In this document: piece by piece, positions 21,185 to 30,781 of the stretch
How positions within the stretch are numbered: position 1 is the first letter of the stretch
Layout: each line of letters starts with the position of its first letter
Origin: Trichomonas tenax
Lineage: Eukaryota; Parabasalia; Trichomonadida; Trichomonadidae
Direction of reading: 5' to 3'
DNA length: 64,000 nucleotides
Assembly: GCA_023091735.1 (NCBI GenBank)
Contig: JALKBU010000107.1
Location: forward strand, 1 to 64,000
The notes under the pieces: model-generated
What the model saw: the letters and a program-made list of their open reading frames with translations, nothing else
Told to the model about the DNA's origin: nothing
The model's database searches: none
Position numbers and translations under genes: made by a program

Positions 21185-21190
21185 TCATAA
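21185..21190 (+). promoter_or_regulatory. initiator TCATAA of phosphoglycerate mutase
   Basis: TCATAA lies 24 bases before the first in-frame ATG (21209) and fits the trichomonad initiator. It supports 21209 as start instead of the open but Met-less frame upstream. Confidence 0.45.
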
Positions 21191-21208
21191 AAATTGTCAA
21201 AAAAATTA

Positions 21209-21961
21209 ATGACCAACCCGAATTTTGAACATTATTCGACACTTGTTGTTCTTCGTCATGGAGAATCGCTGTCAAACCTTAACCGTACATACAGCGGTTG
21301 GTATGATACTGATCTCACGGAGAAAGGAATAGAAGACGCGAAAATCGCTGCAAAACTTTTGAAAAAGCATGGATTTAAGTTCGACGTTTGCTTTTCTTCA
21401 TACTTAAAGCGCGCAATCAGATCAATGTGGTATGTTCTCGATGAACTTGATATGATGCACATCGAAACTATTCAAACATGGAGATTAAACGAATGCCACT
21501 TCGGTGCTCTTACAGGAATGAACAAAGAGCAGATATTTGTACGCTTCAGCAAAGAACAAATTGATACTTGGATGAATGATACTTGTTTCAGACCTCCTCC
21601 GTGCGATCCCGGACAGGAGAACCCATCGGATGTTCCAAAATACAAAGATTTGGATCCAAGAGTCATTCCCAATGGCGAATCTATCGATATGATGTGGGAA
21701 AGAGCCAAACCATTCTTTTTGGACGAAATTGTACCACGCCTGAGGAATGGAAAGCGCGTTCTGCTTGTAGTTCACGGCAATGTCCAAAGAGCTATCAAGA
21801 AATATTTACAAAAGCTCAGTGGCAAACAGATCATGAGCCAAAATGTTCTTCCTAATGGAAGCGCTTACGTCTTCAAGTTTGATAAGAATTTCAATCTTAT
21901 CGAAACACAATCTCTTGTTGATGAGGAAGCTTACATCGCTATGAACGATGGAGTCCTTTGA
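21209..21961 (+). CDS. gpmA: 2,3-bisphosphoglycerate-dependent phosphoglycerate mutase
   Basis: Interconverts 3- and 2-phosphoglycerate in glycolysis, cytosolic. 250 residues from the ATG, the normal length for the cofactor-dependent enzyme. The phosphorylated His is His17 in LRHGES; the second active-site His is in LLVVHGN near residue 180. The [13 protein letters not shown] block and RLNECHFG block (normally RLNERHYG) are family hallmarks; Cys in place of the usual Arg in the latter is a mild oddity. The frame opens at a TTG (21194), but the ATG at 21209 is preferred. Stop TGA. Confidence 0.95.
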   Translation: MTNPNFEHYSTLVVLRHGESLSNLNRTYSGWYDTDLTEKGIEDAKIAAKLLKKHGFKFDVCFSSYLKRAIRSMWYVLDELDMMHIETIQTWRLNECHFGALTGMNKEQIFVRFSKEQIDTWMNDTCFRPPPCDPGQENPSDVPKYKDLDPRVIPNGESIDMMWERAKPFFLDEIVPRLRNGKRVLLVVHGNVQRAIKKYLQKLSGKQIMSQNVLPNGSAYVFKFDKNFNLIETQSLVDEEAYIAMNDGVL

Positions 21962-22480
21962 TCATTAAAATACTATCATAAAACTTCTCTACTATCAATA
22001 AGTTATTATTTTTTTTATTATTTCAAATATATGAAACCTATCATCTTTCAATCATGCACGTAAAAATATTAATATGATTTTATTGATAAATCTCGATTTC
22101 CATATAATTTGTCTATATTTTCAGCATTAATTTGGTTTATACTTAATATAATTGCATTGTTGCAACTGAAATAGGATGCCATTATGTTTCGGATGTAATT
22201 ATCATATTTTCTTTCCTTCAAATTGAAATCTGACATTTAGAAATGAATCAACAAGTTAATTTCATTGCTCTGAATACTATTATGAGGTTTTGAAAAATTG
22301 TTGATGTTGAATGTCTAAAGTTTAGAACTCTTTATATCCAACCCAGACGACATATGTTAATTAATATATATAAAAGCTGAATACTGCTCAATCATGATAT
22401 CGGCTTCTATTGTCTTCTACGGAGTCAAAAAGAAAGAAGAGTCAAAATCGTAAAGAATCACATCAAAAGAGCATAGCGTT
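21962..22480. other. intergenic, no gene seen
   Basis: AT-rich spacer downstream of the mutase gene without recognisable coding or repeat structure. Confidence 0.55.
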
Positions 22481-22800
22481 TCTTTAATAGCGTTGTTTTT
22501 AAGAATTGAACAATTGCGCGAAACTTTATTTCAATTGCAATTAATAATGGAGATTCATATCATATAATGATGATAAAATGCGAATTAATGATATAACATC
22601 ATAATGATGATAAAGTATGAATGATTGATTTCATATCATAATGATGATAAAATATGAGTGATTGATTCGGTATCATAATGATGATAAAGTGCGAATGAAT
22701 GATTATTTTCTTGTTGACATCAGCGCCATGATCAACTAAATATTGAACAATTTGGAGAGACTTTTTCAACTGCAATTGACAATGGTGATTTATATCATAA
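22480..22800 (-). pseudogene. ankyrin-repeat gene remnant interrupted by tandem repeats
   Basis: On the minus strand two short pieces match ankyrin-repeat helices: one near 22710-22790 reads SLQIVQYLVDHGADVNK, the end of one repeat and the beginning of the next, and a weaker one lies near 22500-22550. They are separated by a 37-nt tandem repeat and have no continuous frame, so this is a decayed fragment of a multi-ankyrin protein, a family very abundant in trichomonads. Confidence 0.55.
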
Positions 22801-22900
22801 AGATGATAAAATGTGAATGACTGATTTCATATCATAAAGACGATAAAATGTGAATAATTGATTTCATATCATAATGATGATAAAGTATGAATGATTCAAT
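22557..22900. repeat. 37-nt tandem repeat, about seven copies in two blocks
   Basis: Units of the form ATCATAATGATGATAAARTG plus ~17 bases (TGAATGATTGATTTCAT-like) occur about four times at 22557-22700 and three times at 22795-22900. The two blocks are separated by the ankyrin remnant. Copies differ at several positions, so the array is old. Confidence 0.75.
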
Positions 22901-22939
22901 CTAATCTCTATAATAATATTTCGTTTTGTACTTTTGTAA

Positions 22940-23390
22940 ATAATACATGAGAGCTCGGATTTTGCATCAATCTTTCGGGCGATAATTTAACAACAACATT
23001 GTATCTAAAGTTTAATAACTTATTCAAAAATGTTGGAGATGATGGTGCTGTAATTATAACCAATGATCCGAGTCTATCTGTATATGGATGCTCTATATTT
23101 CAGAACTAAGAAATATATACTTTCTGGTTAAATAACTTTTATGCTAAATATATTCTTGTTGATCATTGTTATTTAGATAGAAATCAATACAATGAAGGTG
23201 CATAAGCAATCAAAACTGTTAGAAATCCTGTTCCTGTTCATTTCAAGAATGATCTCATTCATTTTTTCACTGCAAAATTTGAACTCATGAAAGATTGCCG
23301 AAATTGTGCAATAACAGTTATTAAGTACAGAATTGTTGACTATTACTCGCTGTTTTGTTCTATGGGTAGTTATTTCCTTCTTTTCTAAAT
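22940..23390 (+). pseudogene. Pmp-like surface-protein fragment
   Basis: The plus strand carries short in-frame stretches with NVGDDGAVI and CSIFQN, matching the GGA-I / FxxN signatures of Pmp-like proteins, but with several stops (for example after CSIFQN near 23107) and no start. Likely a degraded fragment of the same family as the broken gene at 2.4-4.2 kb. Confidence 0.45.
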
Positions 23391-23570
23391 AAACATATTT
23401 TGATAAAGAATATTAATCTTCATGTTCACAAAATCATTTAATATTTAATACAACATACAGATCGAATCATGTGCAATAGTTATATAGAGTTAAAATTCAA
23501 AATTATTTTCGATATTCAAATATCACTCCAGAAACTTATATAAACAAAAATACAACATATTTATATGATT

Positions 23571-24317
23571 TTATACAGAAGGATTGAACTGGCAGATCTC
23601 CTTTGGGATCATTTTTAGCCAATCACATGAAGTGAGATAGAAATGTGTGCAACCAATAATGCAATCATGGGCCTTAAGATTTGGATCTTCCTTCTGACCA
23701 TGAACATGTCCATAGATGCAATAATCGACGTTATATTTGTTAATCATTTCCGTAAGAATTCCTGGTGTTCCATCAAATGCAACAGGTGGGAAGTGGACCA
23801 TAAGTACGCGAATTATGTCCTTATCTTGTGGTAAAAGTTTGAGTTGAGTTTCGAGTCTGTTAATTTCTCGTCCTGGAGTCTTTTCATTGGCACCCTTCGA
23901 AGCCATATGTCCAGGCCATGGGAAAATTCCCTCAATATCCCACAATCTTTGCGCAACAATTGCGAGATTTCCAATTCTCTGCATTTTTCCGACTGTCCAT
24001 GTGACGTTCGGTGGTAAATCCTTCAGTGCTGAGGCCTTTGATGCCCATCTGTCGTGATTTCCTTCAGAAATTATAACTTTGCATGGAATTGCAGCCAAAA
24101 GCTTCAAATCTTCTTCCATTTCAGTAATTTTGTCTGCCCATGAGATATCTCCTGGAATTAAAACGACATCGTTGGGTTGAACAACTTTTTGAAGATTTTC
24201 GAGAATTCTCTTTGGATGATTCTTCCACACTGGATCATATTGTTCCATCAATTTGTTTTTCGAACTTGGAAGGTGTGGATCGCTTATGGCCCAAACTTTC
24301 GCTGTTGTTGAAGACAT
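23571..24317 (-). CDS. bacterial-type metallophosphoesterase
   Basis: 248 residues with the complete calcineurin-like dimetal motif set: DPH (Asp13, His15), GD (56-57), GNHD (86-89), a His in LMVHFPP (about 172) and GHVHG near 204. The whole sequence matches the small stand-alone bacterial/archaeal predicted phosphohydrolases (COG1768-like) rather than eukaryotic PP1/PP2A phosphatases. Substrate unknown. Its prokaryotic look suggests lateral transfer, but a tree would be needed. Expected to be cytosolic; no targeting signal or membrane segment. Confidence 0.85.
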   Translation of the reverse strand: MSSTTAKVWAISDPHLPSSKNKLMEQYDPVWKNHPKRILENLQKVVQPNDVVLIPGDISWADKITEMEEDLKLLAAIPCKVIISEGNHDRWASKASALKDLPPNVTWTVGKMQRIGNLAIVAQRLWDIEGIFPWPGHMASKGANEKTPGREINRLETQLKLLPQDKDIIRVLMVHFPPVAFDGTPGILTEMINKYNVDYCIYGHVHGQKEDPNLKAHDCIIGCTHFYLTSCDWLKMIPKEICQFNPSV

Positions 24318-24324
24318 TTATTGA

Positions 24325-24330
24325 TAGTGA
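24325..24330 (-). promoter_or_regulatory. initiator TCACTA of the phosphoesterase gene
   Basis: Minus-strand TTCACTATC lies about 8-13 bases upstream of the ATG at 24317 and matches TCAYWY. It gives a leader of roughly ten bases. Confidence 0.6.
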
Positions 24331-24866
24331 AAATAAAGGGGGAGATTCTACGATAAACACATTTTTGGAAAAATGTGAAATTTTATATAAAGAATTATAA
24401 ATTTTTGAAGTTCTACTGGTCTCAGAACTTTTCTATATAATAAACTTAATTGAAATTACAATAATAAAATGTATCTCCCAAAAATAGCAAGTAATTCCAA
24501 TACTTCAACTTTATTTTTTAGTAATCTATCGAAATACATCATTAATTTATTCATATTTTATTATGCTTTTCTTCAACATAATATTTTGCAAATGAAATCC
24601 ATCCTTTCTAGTATGATTCATAAAATCACTTTCGATTTCATGCTTACATTGAATTTATAATGTAATTCGTCTGAGATTTTCTTTTTATTCACTGTTTCAC
24701 ATAATAATTCACAATGTTGCATAATCTATTCCATAATATTGAAAAAAATTATTTATCTCGCTGCCATCATGTTCTTTGTCTTCAAATTGCATTGCTTTGC
24801 CAACTAGAGAAGTGCTTGAAGTGTATTTTAAAGCAATAAACAATATTTTTTAATAAACAAAGACTT
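24331..24866. other. intergenic, no gene seen
   Basis: AT-rich spacer. A 63-codon plus-strand frame at 24469-24660 is hydrophobic and featureless and is not accepted as a gene. Confidence 0.55.
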
Positions 24867-27800
24867 TCAAACTTGAAGATTTTCTTGTCTTGCGCGTTTA
24901 AGTTTTTCGTTGATTTCACGGGATTCTTTTTCTTTCATCATAACGCCTTCGATGAATTCAAGGAATCTGAACTCTTGTGCAGATAATTTAGATTTAAGGA
25001 CTGCTTTATCAGCAGTGATTCCTTGTCCAATTCTTCCGATTTCTCTTCGCAAATCTTTCTCAGCTTGAAGCTGCTGCTTGAGATTGGAAATATCTGCTTC
25101 AAGAGCATCAATTCTCGCCTGGCACTCATCTCTATCCCTAACATTCTTCTCTGTTAACTGAACAACAGTCTTCTTCAAGTCTGCAACTGATTTGTTCTTC
25201 TTCTCTAATTCGTTCTTGTGTGCTTCTTCCGAAACTCTGATGTGTTCCTTGAGTTCGTCGATTTGCTTCTTCATCTCTTCAAGCAATGACTGCTTCTCTT
25301 GTTCACCTTTGAGTCTTGCAATGAAAATTGCTGCTTCGAGGCAATCATTTCCACCATATCCAACACTTCTCGCCTTAGAAATAAGAAAATCAATGTTTGC
25401 ACGGTCATCTGCGTTCTGCTTAGTGAGAACTCTGATGCTTTGAAGAACGGCTTCAGCTCTTGCATCGCTAAGAGGAACTTCGATTTTTGATGGTGATATC
25501 GATGAAGACAAAGAGATGACAACATCTTTGATGAACTCGCAGCATTTATCGAAACTAGTGACAAACGTTTGAACTGCATCGAATATGTTTTGGCCTGGTC
25601 TGCATCTAGTGATTCTTGAGATCTTATCAGCATCATTGAGGAGAGATTTAACAGATATAACTGCATCATCGCTGTTGAGAAGCTTTTCGATCTGAGAAAG
25701 AGCTGAAAGCTTCCTTGAAATGTCTGTTGCACGCTGTAAAGCATCTTCATCACGCGGATCAATGTCAATGAGATTGCAAACTCCTTTGAGCAAAGAAGTA
25801 AACTTCTTCATGTCATTGATCTCTTGAAGAGCATCTTTAACATTTCCGCATGTTAAAGCAGAAAGAATCGATGATAAATCTGCTGCTGCATTTGATAAAT
25901 GTGACAATTGTGCTTGGAGCTGTTTGTTCATCGAATTTGCTTTGAACAATTTATCATTTGCATCTTCAACAGCTTGTGTGAGATTGGAAGAATCTCCTCT
26001 GAGTGTATTGAGCTGAGCATTAAGTTGCTCGTTTTGTTCTGTGAGTTTTTCGTTTGCTTTCTTCTGTCTGCGAAGTTCGTTTCCAAGATCTTCGTTTTGC
26101 TGAGTGACTTTTTCGAGAGTCGCATGAAGATTCTGTGATTCTGTTTTACCAACTTCTTTATCGAGAAGCATCGCTGCCACTGATGATTTAGCTTCTTCGA
26201 TCTTATTGTTCTTTTCACCAATTTCATCTTCAAGCTCTTCAACTTTCCATTTAAGTTCATTTCTTTGCGTTGTTGTTTCATTGAGATTTTTATGAAGGTT
26301 TTCGTTGATTTGAGTCTTCTCTGCAATTTCTTTCTTAAGTTTTGCAATTTCTTCCTCCAAATTTGCGATTTTCTCGTTGAGATTTGCAGCCTCTTGTTTA
26401 CTGTCGGCCTTAAATTGCTGCATTGACTTGTTTGCAGCATCAAGGTTCTGGGTGAGTTCTGCAATTTGGTTATTTTGATCTTCAATCTTCTTCTCGTGTC
26501 CGCTGATAACTCTTGAAAGTTTCTCACTCTTCTGCTTCTCTTCAGCAATTCCTTCCTCGAGTTTGTGTTGAACATCTTCTCCAGCAGATTTTGTTTTATC
26601 GAGCTCTGATGATTTCGTGGAAAGTTTCTCACCGAGCGTTGCTGCTTCTGCAGTTTTCTTATCGAGTTTCTGTTCAAGATCTGCGATTTTCTCCGCTTTA
26701 GAATTCGAATCATCAGTGATCTCCTTAAGTTCGTTTGTTAATTCTTTGTTCACTATTGTTTGCTTTGTGAGTTTTTCCTGTGTATCCTTGAACTCATTTG
26801 TTCTTGTTTGAAGATCGTGCGATAATGTTTCATTTTCAGATTTTTGTTTCTCTAAATCACGAATCAATGATTTGATCTTTGATGAAAACTGATTGTTTTG
26901 CGACTGCAGCTCAGCATTTTGTGACTTCTGCTCTTCATTCTCGTGTTGCTGCTCTTCAAGTTGTTCTTGAAGATGTTTTGCAGACTTCTGAGTCTTCGAA
27001 AGTTCCCTCTTCGTCTTGCTGAGATCGTCTTCGAGATTTGTGTTGTTCTTAGAGAGTTCTTTAATACTACCAACGTGTTCCTGAAGATCAGCATTCAGTT
27101 GATCATGTTCACGCTTCATTTGATCGATAACATAGATTGCTTTGATGTTTTTAGATTTAAGATCTTTGATTTCCTTCGTTTTCGTTGCAAGGTTTGTGTG
27201 GAGGGCCTCAATCTCATTTGCTTGGTTCTGAAGCTCTTTTTGAAGCCTTGGAATGTGATTATCATACTTTTTCTGAATTGATTCAACTTTTGCGTTTTCT
27301 TGGAAATATTTTTTCTTCACATCCTCAATTTGTTGTTTAAGGGCTGCAATGGTGTCTCTGGATGACTGTGAGGCCTTAGAAAGCATTTTATGAAATTCAG
27401 TTTTCATATTTGCGATCATTGCTGTTGCTGAAGCAGAATCTTTCTGCATTTCACGAACCTTTTGATCCAGCTGTGTGATATCGATTTCTGCATAGATATG
27501 GTTCGAAGCGTCGTCTAAAAGATCGTGGAACAACGTTAACCTGCGCGTTTTCATTAATTCCTTAATAGTTGCCTCGTACTCGGCTGTGGTTTGACGGAGA
27601 GTTGCGACTTCTTCTTGTAAATCGTTAATTTGAGCAATTAAAGTTTGAATGTGCCTCATTCTCGATAAAGCGCCTGAATTTTGGGCATCTGATACGGACA
27701 AAATTCTATTTCCGAGTATTTTAATCATTTCTCCGTATTCTTCGCGATATACGTTTTCATAAGCGGTGAGTTTTTCCATAATCTTAGAGATGAACACTTC

Positions 27801-28016
27801 TCTGTCATCTGTTATTATCTGGTAAAACAATTCTTCGAGTCTTTTTGTTATAAACTGCCCAGAAGTTTGAGATGATAACATTTGTCGAACAATTTTATCA
27901 GAAGCGACTGCTTTAAGTACTTTTTCTAGCGAAGATATGAAATCTCGACCTCGTTTCGCGTATATTCGAGAGACTACTTCAGATGCTCGTGAAGAGTCTT
28001 CAGTCGAAATACTCAT
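24867..28016 (-). CDS. 1049-aa coiled-coil protein
   Basis: No catalytic domain. Residues 1-130 are mixed helical; about 130-710 and 920-1049 are classic heptad coiled coil rich in Glu, Lys, Gln and Leu; a less charged helical domain of about 200 residues (about 715-910, with LSSILSALTCGNVKD and SSSISPSKIEVPLSD) separates them. This is the shape of a tether, golgin, basal-body or cytoskeletal scaffold. Best matches in databases would probably be generic long coiled-coil proteins, so no function is assigned. Start: ATG at 28016, supported by an immediately adjacent initiator. Confidence 0.85.
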   Translation of the reverse strand: MSISTEDSSRASEVVSRIYAKRGRDFISSLEKVLKAVASDKIVRQMLSSQTSGQFITKRLEELFYQIITDDREVFISKIMEKLTAYENVYREEYGEMIKILGNRILSVSDAQNSGALSRMRHIQTLIAQINDLQEEVATLRQTTAEYEATIKELMKTRRLTLFHDLLDDASNHIYAEIDITQLDQKVREMQKDSASATAMIANMKTEFHKMLSKASQSSRDTIAALKQQIEDVKKKYFQENAKVESIQKKYDNHIPRLQKELQNQANEIEALHTNLATKTKEIKDLKSKNIKAIYVIDQMKREHDQLNADLQEHVGSIKELSKNNTNLEDDLSKTKRELSKTQKSAKHLQEQLEEQQHENEEQKSQNAELQSQNNQFSSKIKSLIRDLEKQKSENETLSHDLQTRTNEFKDTQEKLTKQTIVNKELTNELKEITDDSNSKAEKIADLEQKLDKKTAEAATLGEKLSTKSSELDKTKSAGEDVQHKLEEGIAEEKQKSEKLSRVISGHEKKIEDQNNQIAELTQNLDAANKSMQQFKADSKQEAANLNEKIANLEEEIAKLKKEIAEKTQINENLHKNLNETTTQRNELKWKVEELEDEIGEKNNKIEEAKSSVAAMLLDKEVGKTESQNLHATLEKVTQQNEDLGNELRRQKKANEKLTEQNEQLNAQLNTLRGDSSNLTQAVEDANDKLFKANSMNKQLQAQLSHLSNAAADLSSILSALTCGNVKDALQEINDMKKFTSLLKGVCNLIDIDPRDEDALQRATDISRKLSALSQIEKLLNSDDAVISVKSLLNDADKISRITRCRPGQNIFDAVQTFVTSFDKCCEFIKDVVISLSSSISPSKIEVPLSDARAEAVLQSIRVLTKQNADDRANIDFLISKARSVGYGGNDCLEAAIFIARLKGEQEKQSLLEEMKKQIDELKEHIRVSEEAHKNELEKKNKSVADLKKTVVQLTEKNVRDRDECQARIDALEADISNLKQQLQAEKDLRREIGRIGQGITADKAVLKSKLSAQEFRFLEFIEGVMMKEKESREINEKLKRARQENLQV

Positions 28017-28021
28017 AATGA
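28016..28021 (-). promoter_or_regulatory. initiator overlapping the start codon (TCATTATG)
   Basis: On the minus strand the initiator TCATTA overlaps the ATG of the coiled-coil gene. If transcription starts at the A of TCA the leader would be only three bases. A TTGACACTTTTC motif (28036-28048) lies upstream and is an alternative start site. Confidence 0.45.
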
Positions 28022-28177
28022 CTTCTGTACGTTAACGAAAAGTGTCAACATTTTTTTTGTTCAAGAATCCCAATAACAAAACTGAATCAACACTAATTAT
28101 GAATGAAGAGGTTATAGGACATATTCTTATAATATATGTGATATTCTGTTAAATATAACATTTGCTAAAATTTATCA

Positions 28178-28633
28178 TCATTTATCAATGACTAACATCG
28201 ATTTTGAACCTGATGGCAATGCTTTGTATGATATTTCGATCAATATTACAATTACTGAAAATTTGGAATTATATGCGGGTCCAATATCAGATTCATTGTT
28301 TCTTGCTGAAACAGCATGACCAATATGTTGTGTTCCTTGCTTTAATGCTTCTGAACTAGCAAAATCAACATCTGTCGAATTAGTTAAAAAATTATATGAA
28401 TGATTCCTTTAAAAAGAGCCAACAATCTCGGAAATACGAACATTGCAGCCAGGAGCAATAAAACATATCTTGTTATTTATCCCAGAAAGATTCATATCCC
28501 ATGCTGAAATAAAATTCATGTCTTCGCCTTTAATTCCATTGAAATCACCTCTTTTTGACAATACATAGTTATATCTGAACCACGGCTCTTTCACTGTGAA
28601 ATGTTGTGAGATAAAAATCAAAAGAATTAACAT
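28178..28633 (-). pseudogene. truncated secreted/surface protein fragment
   Basis: From ATG 28633 the frame starts with a hydrophobic signal-peptide-like MLILLIFISQ and runs 74 codons to a stop at 28409-28411 in a T/A run. The reading continues in a shifted frame (NFLTNSTDVDFASS...) to a stop at 28178. No family recognised. A frameshift in a homopolymer with open frames on both sides suggests a decaying gene or a sequencing error. Confidence 0.35.
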
Positions 28634-28825
28634 TAAAAATATGTCACTTTTGATTCAAATACTTTCTTATCTCTACGCGTATAGGACTATTGATTTTAAG
28701 TCTAATTCTTTGATATAAATTAAAATATAAATTTTAAAATTTAATATTTTTAAATTAACAACAAGTATTTATAATAGAATTCGTGTACAATCGATAGTTA
28801 CATATTTTGTTTGCTCAAACAAAGT

Positions 28826-29086
28826 TTAATCGAATGAAAGTTCATTAATTGTTTGTTCTATGAGTTCAATTGATGGCAATGTTGTATTAATAACTTTTTT
28901 GAGGAACTTTGGTCCCTTTGCTTTAGCTAAAAATACAAGGAATTGTCCTTCTGTTTCGAAAATCGACAAAGATTCCTCAGGTTTTAAGTCATCACTCGCT
29001 TTAAGGGAATTTGAAGCAATAACTGCATTCTCTGGTGTCTTAAAATCGAATTTTAGAACAGCAGTGAATGGATAATCGCTTTCCAT
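28826..29086 (-). CDS. PCC1: KEOPS complex subunit Pcc1
   Basis: 86 residues from Met at 29086, the usual size. The sequence follows the Pcc1/LAGE3 pattern: an N-terminal AVLKFDFKTPENA strand-turn, helix with ASNSLKASDDL (family: nsLkvDkE), a central strand pair, then AKGPKFLKKVINTTLPSIEL (family: LRvavNsfld.i.l). Pcc1 is the dimerising subunit of KEOPS, which transfers threonylcarbamoyl to A37 of ANN-decoding tRNAs (t6A). The frame extends 15 codons upstream to 29131, but the shorter start matches family length. Sua5, which makes the activated intermediate, is encoded 15 kb away. Confidence 0.7.
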   Translation of the reverse strand: MESDYPFTAVLKFDFKTPENAVIASNSLKASDDLKPEESLSIFETEGQFLVFLAKAKGPKFLKKVINTTLPSIELIEQTINELSFD

Positions 29087-29379
29087 AATTTTTTTTGTTG
29101 CACAGACTCGTTCAAATTTTATTTTTAACAAAAATAAAATTTGAGATTAAATATATAAATGAATTCCAATGTAAATCATAAAAATCAAATCAAAATTGCT
29201 AAAAATGAATATTTCAAATTACAAAAAATTGATTTTTAAAGATTTTTCAAAATCTCATTAATATATAAGTTCTACATAAAAATGTATAACTAAATATAAA
29301 ATAAAAACAGCATTTTTCGAAAAATGAGAAAATTGAAAAAGTGTGTTTGAGCAATCAATTGCAATTTTTTAGAAGCAAA

Positions 29380-30135
29380 ATGACATATCGTTACGATGCA
29401 GGCACAACAACATTCTCAAGTGACGGCCGTATTCTCCAAGTAGAATATGCCATTCAATCAATTAATCAAGCAGGCACAGCGATTGGCGTCCAATTTTCAA
29501 ATGGCGTCGTTCTCGCTGCAGAAAAGAAAAACACCGGTAGATTAGTCGACTATTTATTCCCCGAAAAGATGGCTAAAATTGACAGCCACATTGTCACTGC
29601 ACTCGCTGGATTAACAGCTGATGCAAACACATTAATCGATATGATGCGTACACAAGCACAAAAACACCTCAAAATATACGATGAACCAATGCCAGTTGAG
29701 CAATTAGTCCGCATGGTTTGCGATGAAAAGCATAGCAAAACACAATATGGTGGTCTTAGGCCTTATGGTGTTTCTTTCTTAGTTGCAGGTTATGATGCTC
29801 ACAAGGGATGCCAGTTGTACCTCACAGACCCATCTGGTAACTTTGGTGGCTGGAAAGCAACTGCTATTGGTGAAAACAACCAGACAGCTCAATCTATTCT
29901 TAAATCTCAATATAAAGATAATATGACTGCGACAGAAGCTATGGATCTTACTGTTAAAGTTCTTTGCAAGACATTAGATTCGACATCATTAAGTGCTGAT
30001 AAGCTTGAATTCTCAGTTCTCCAATTCCGTGAGGAATATGGTCCAAAGGTTCGTATTCTTACAACATCTGAGGTCGAAACATTAATGAAGCGCTATGAAG
30101 AAACTATCAAGAAGTCCGCGGAAGAAAAGGAGTAA
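29380..30135 (+). CDS. PSMA4: 20S proteasome alpha subunit, PSMA4/alpha3 type
   Basis: 251 residues from the ATG at 29380. The N-terminal YDAGTTTFSSDGRILQVEYA is the alpha-subunit signature (usually YD..TT.FSPEGR..QVEYA); GRPFG-like GLRPYGVS and DPSGNFGGWKATAIG match the alpha-3 (PSMA4, yeast Pre9) subtype most closely. Alpha subunits form the outer gating rings and have no active site. The C-terminal helix is Glu/Lys-rich as in PSMA4. Stop overlaps a TAAA, the trichomonad poly(A) signal type. Confidence 0.93.
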   Translation: MTYRYDAGTTTFSSDGRILQVEYAIQSINQAGTAIGVQFSNGVVLAAEKKNTGRLVDYLFPEKMAKIDSHIVTALAGLTADANTLIDMMRTQAQKHLKIYDEPMPVEQLVRMVCDEKHSKTQYGGLRPYGVSFLVAGYDAHKGCQLYLTDPSGNFGGWKATAIGENNQTAQSILKSQYKDNMTATEAMDLTVKVLCKTLDSTSLSADKLEFSVLQFREEYGPKVRILTTSEVETLMKRYEETIKKSAEEKE

Positions 30136-30440
30136 ATTACCTATTTTAAATATTATTCAAGTCCAAAATCTACGAAATTCAAAATTCTATTTATTTATTT
30201 GAAAATTAAACTAAACAGTATTTTTGATAATTAAACACAGCCCCATTGGACATCTGGTGCTATAATATTTAATTTATTAAATAAATATTTTTGAAAAATA
30301 TTGAATTGAGAGACATAGAATGAGAAGAGCAGACACCCATTACATAATAATGTTGTTGATAATATTAACTCTTAAAGATATGTAATTTTTATAAAATATA
30401 AATATAATTTGAAAGTATTCATTTGGAGACGCTAAAGCAA
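30136..30440. other. intergenic, no gene seen
   Basis: AT-rich spacer between the proteasome gene and the hairpin cluster. Confidence 0.5.
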
Positions 30441-30480
30441 GTAATGTAAATCGATGAATGAAATATTTCGATTCATAGCA

Positions 30481-30547
30481 TTTTCTACGGATCTCTGAGG
30501 TTGCTAGGCCATCATATGTCTTAGCAACCTCAGAGATCCGTGGAAAA
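30481..30547. repeat. 26-bp hairpin (cluster B, first)
   Basis: 30481-30506 pairs with 30522-30547 over 26 bp with one U.G wobble on the plus strand; loop 15 nt. Pairing probably continues outward for another ~12 bases (GATTC...CATTTTC with GAAAATG...GAATC). Size and shape match a microRNA-type precursor. First of three fold-backs in 300 bases. Confidence 0.85.
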
Positions 30548-30583
30548 TGAAATCGAATCAGAACAATCTGAGCGAATTTCGAT

Positions 30584-30656
30584 GGCACCAACAGTCAACA
30601 AGCCATTAGATACAAAGCTATTCTTCGTATCCAATGGCTTGTTGACTGTTGGTACC
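30584..30656. repeat. 30-bp hairpin (cluster B, second)
   Basis: 30584-30613 pairs with 30627-30656; 28 of 30 positions are Watson-Crick. The two others become G.U wobbles when the minus strand is read, so a minus-strand RNA would be fully paired. Loop 13 nt. Sequence is unrelated to the first hairpin. Confidence 0.85.
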
Positions 30657-30718
30657 TTGATAATGATGTAATTGCGAGAATATCGAAGAAGTTGTGAATT
30701 TTATAACGGCAAACCACA

Positions 30719-30778
30719 AGTTCTTCACTGGCTAGAGGAATACCTTCATTGATATCCCTCCAAATCAGTGAAGAACTA
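30719..30778. repeat. hairpin with internal loop (cluster B, third)
   Basis: A perfect 12-bp outer stem (30719-30730 with 30767-30778) is followed, after a small internal loop, by a second stem (GAGGAATACC with GATATCCCTC). Overall about 26 paired positions, similar in size to the two hairpins before it. Confidence 0.75.
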
Positions 30779-30781
30779 TTA

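Noticed and set aside
25928..26713. 261-codon minus-strand frame inside the coiled-coil gene
   Set aside because: Shifted-frame shadow of the 1049-aa coiled coil; the Lys/Arg/Gln bias is what heptad codons give out of frame.
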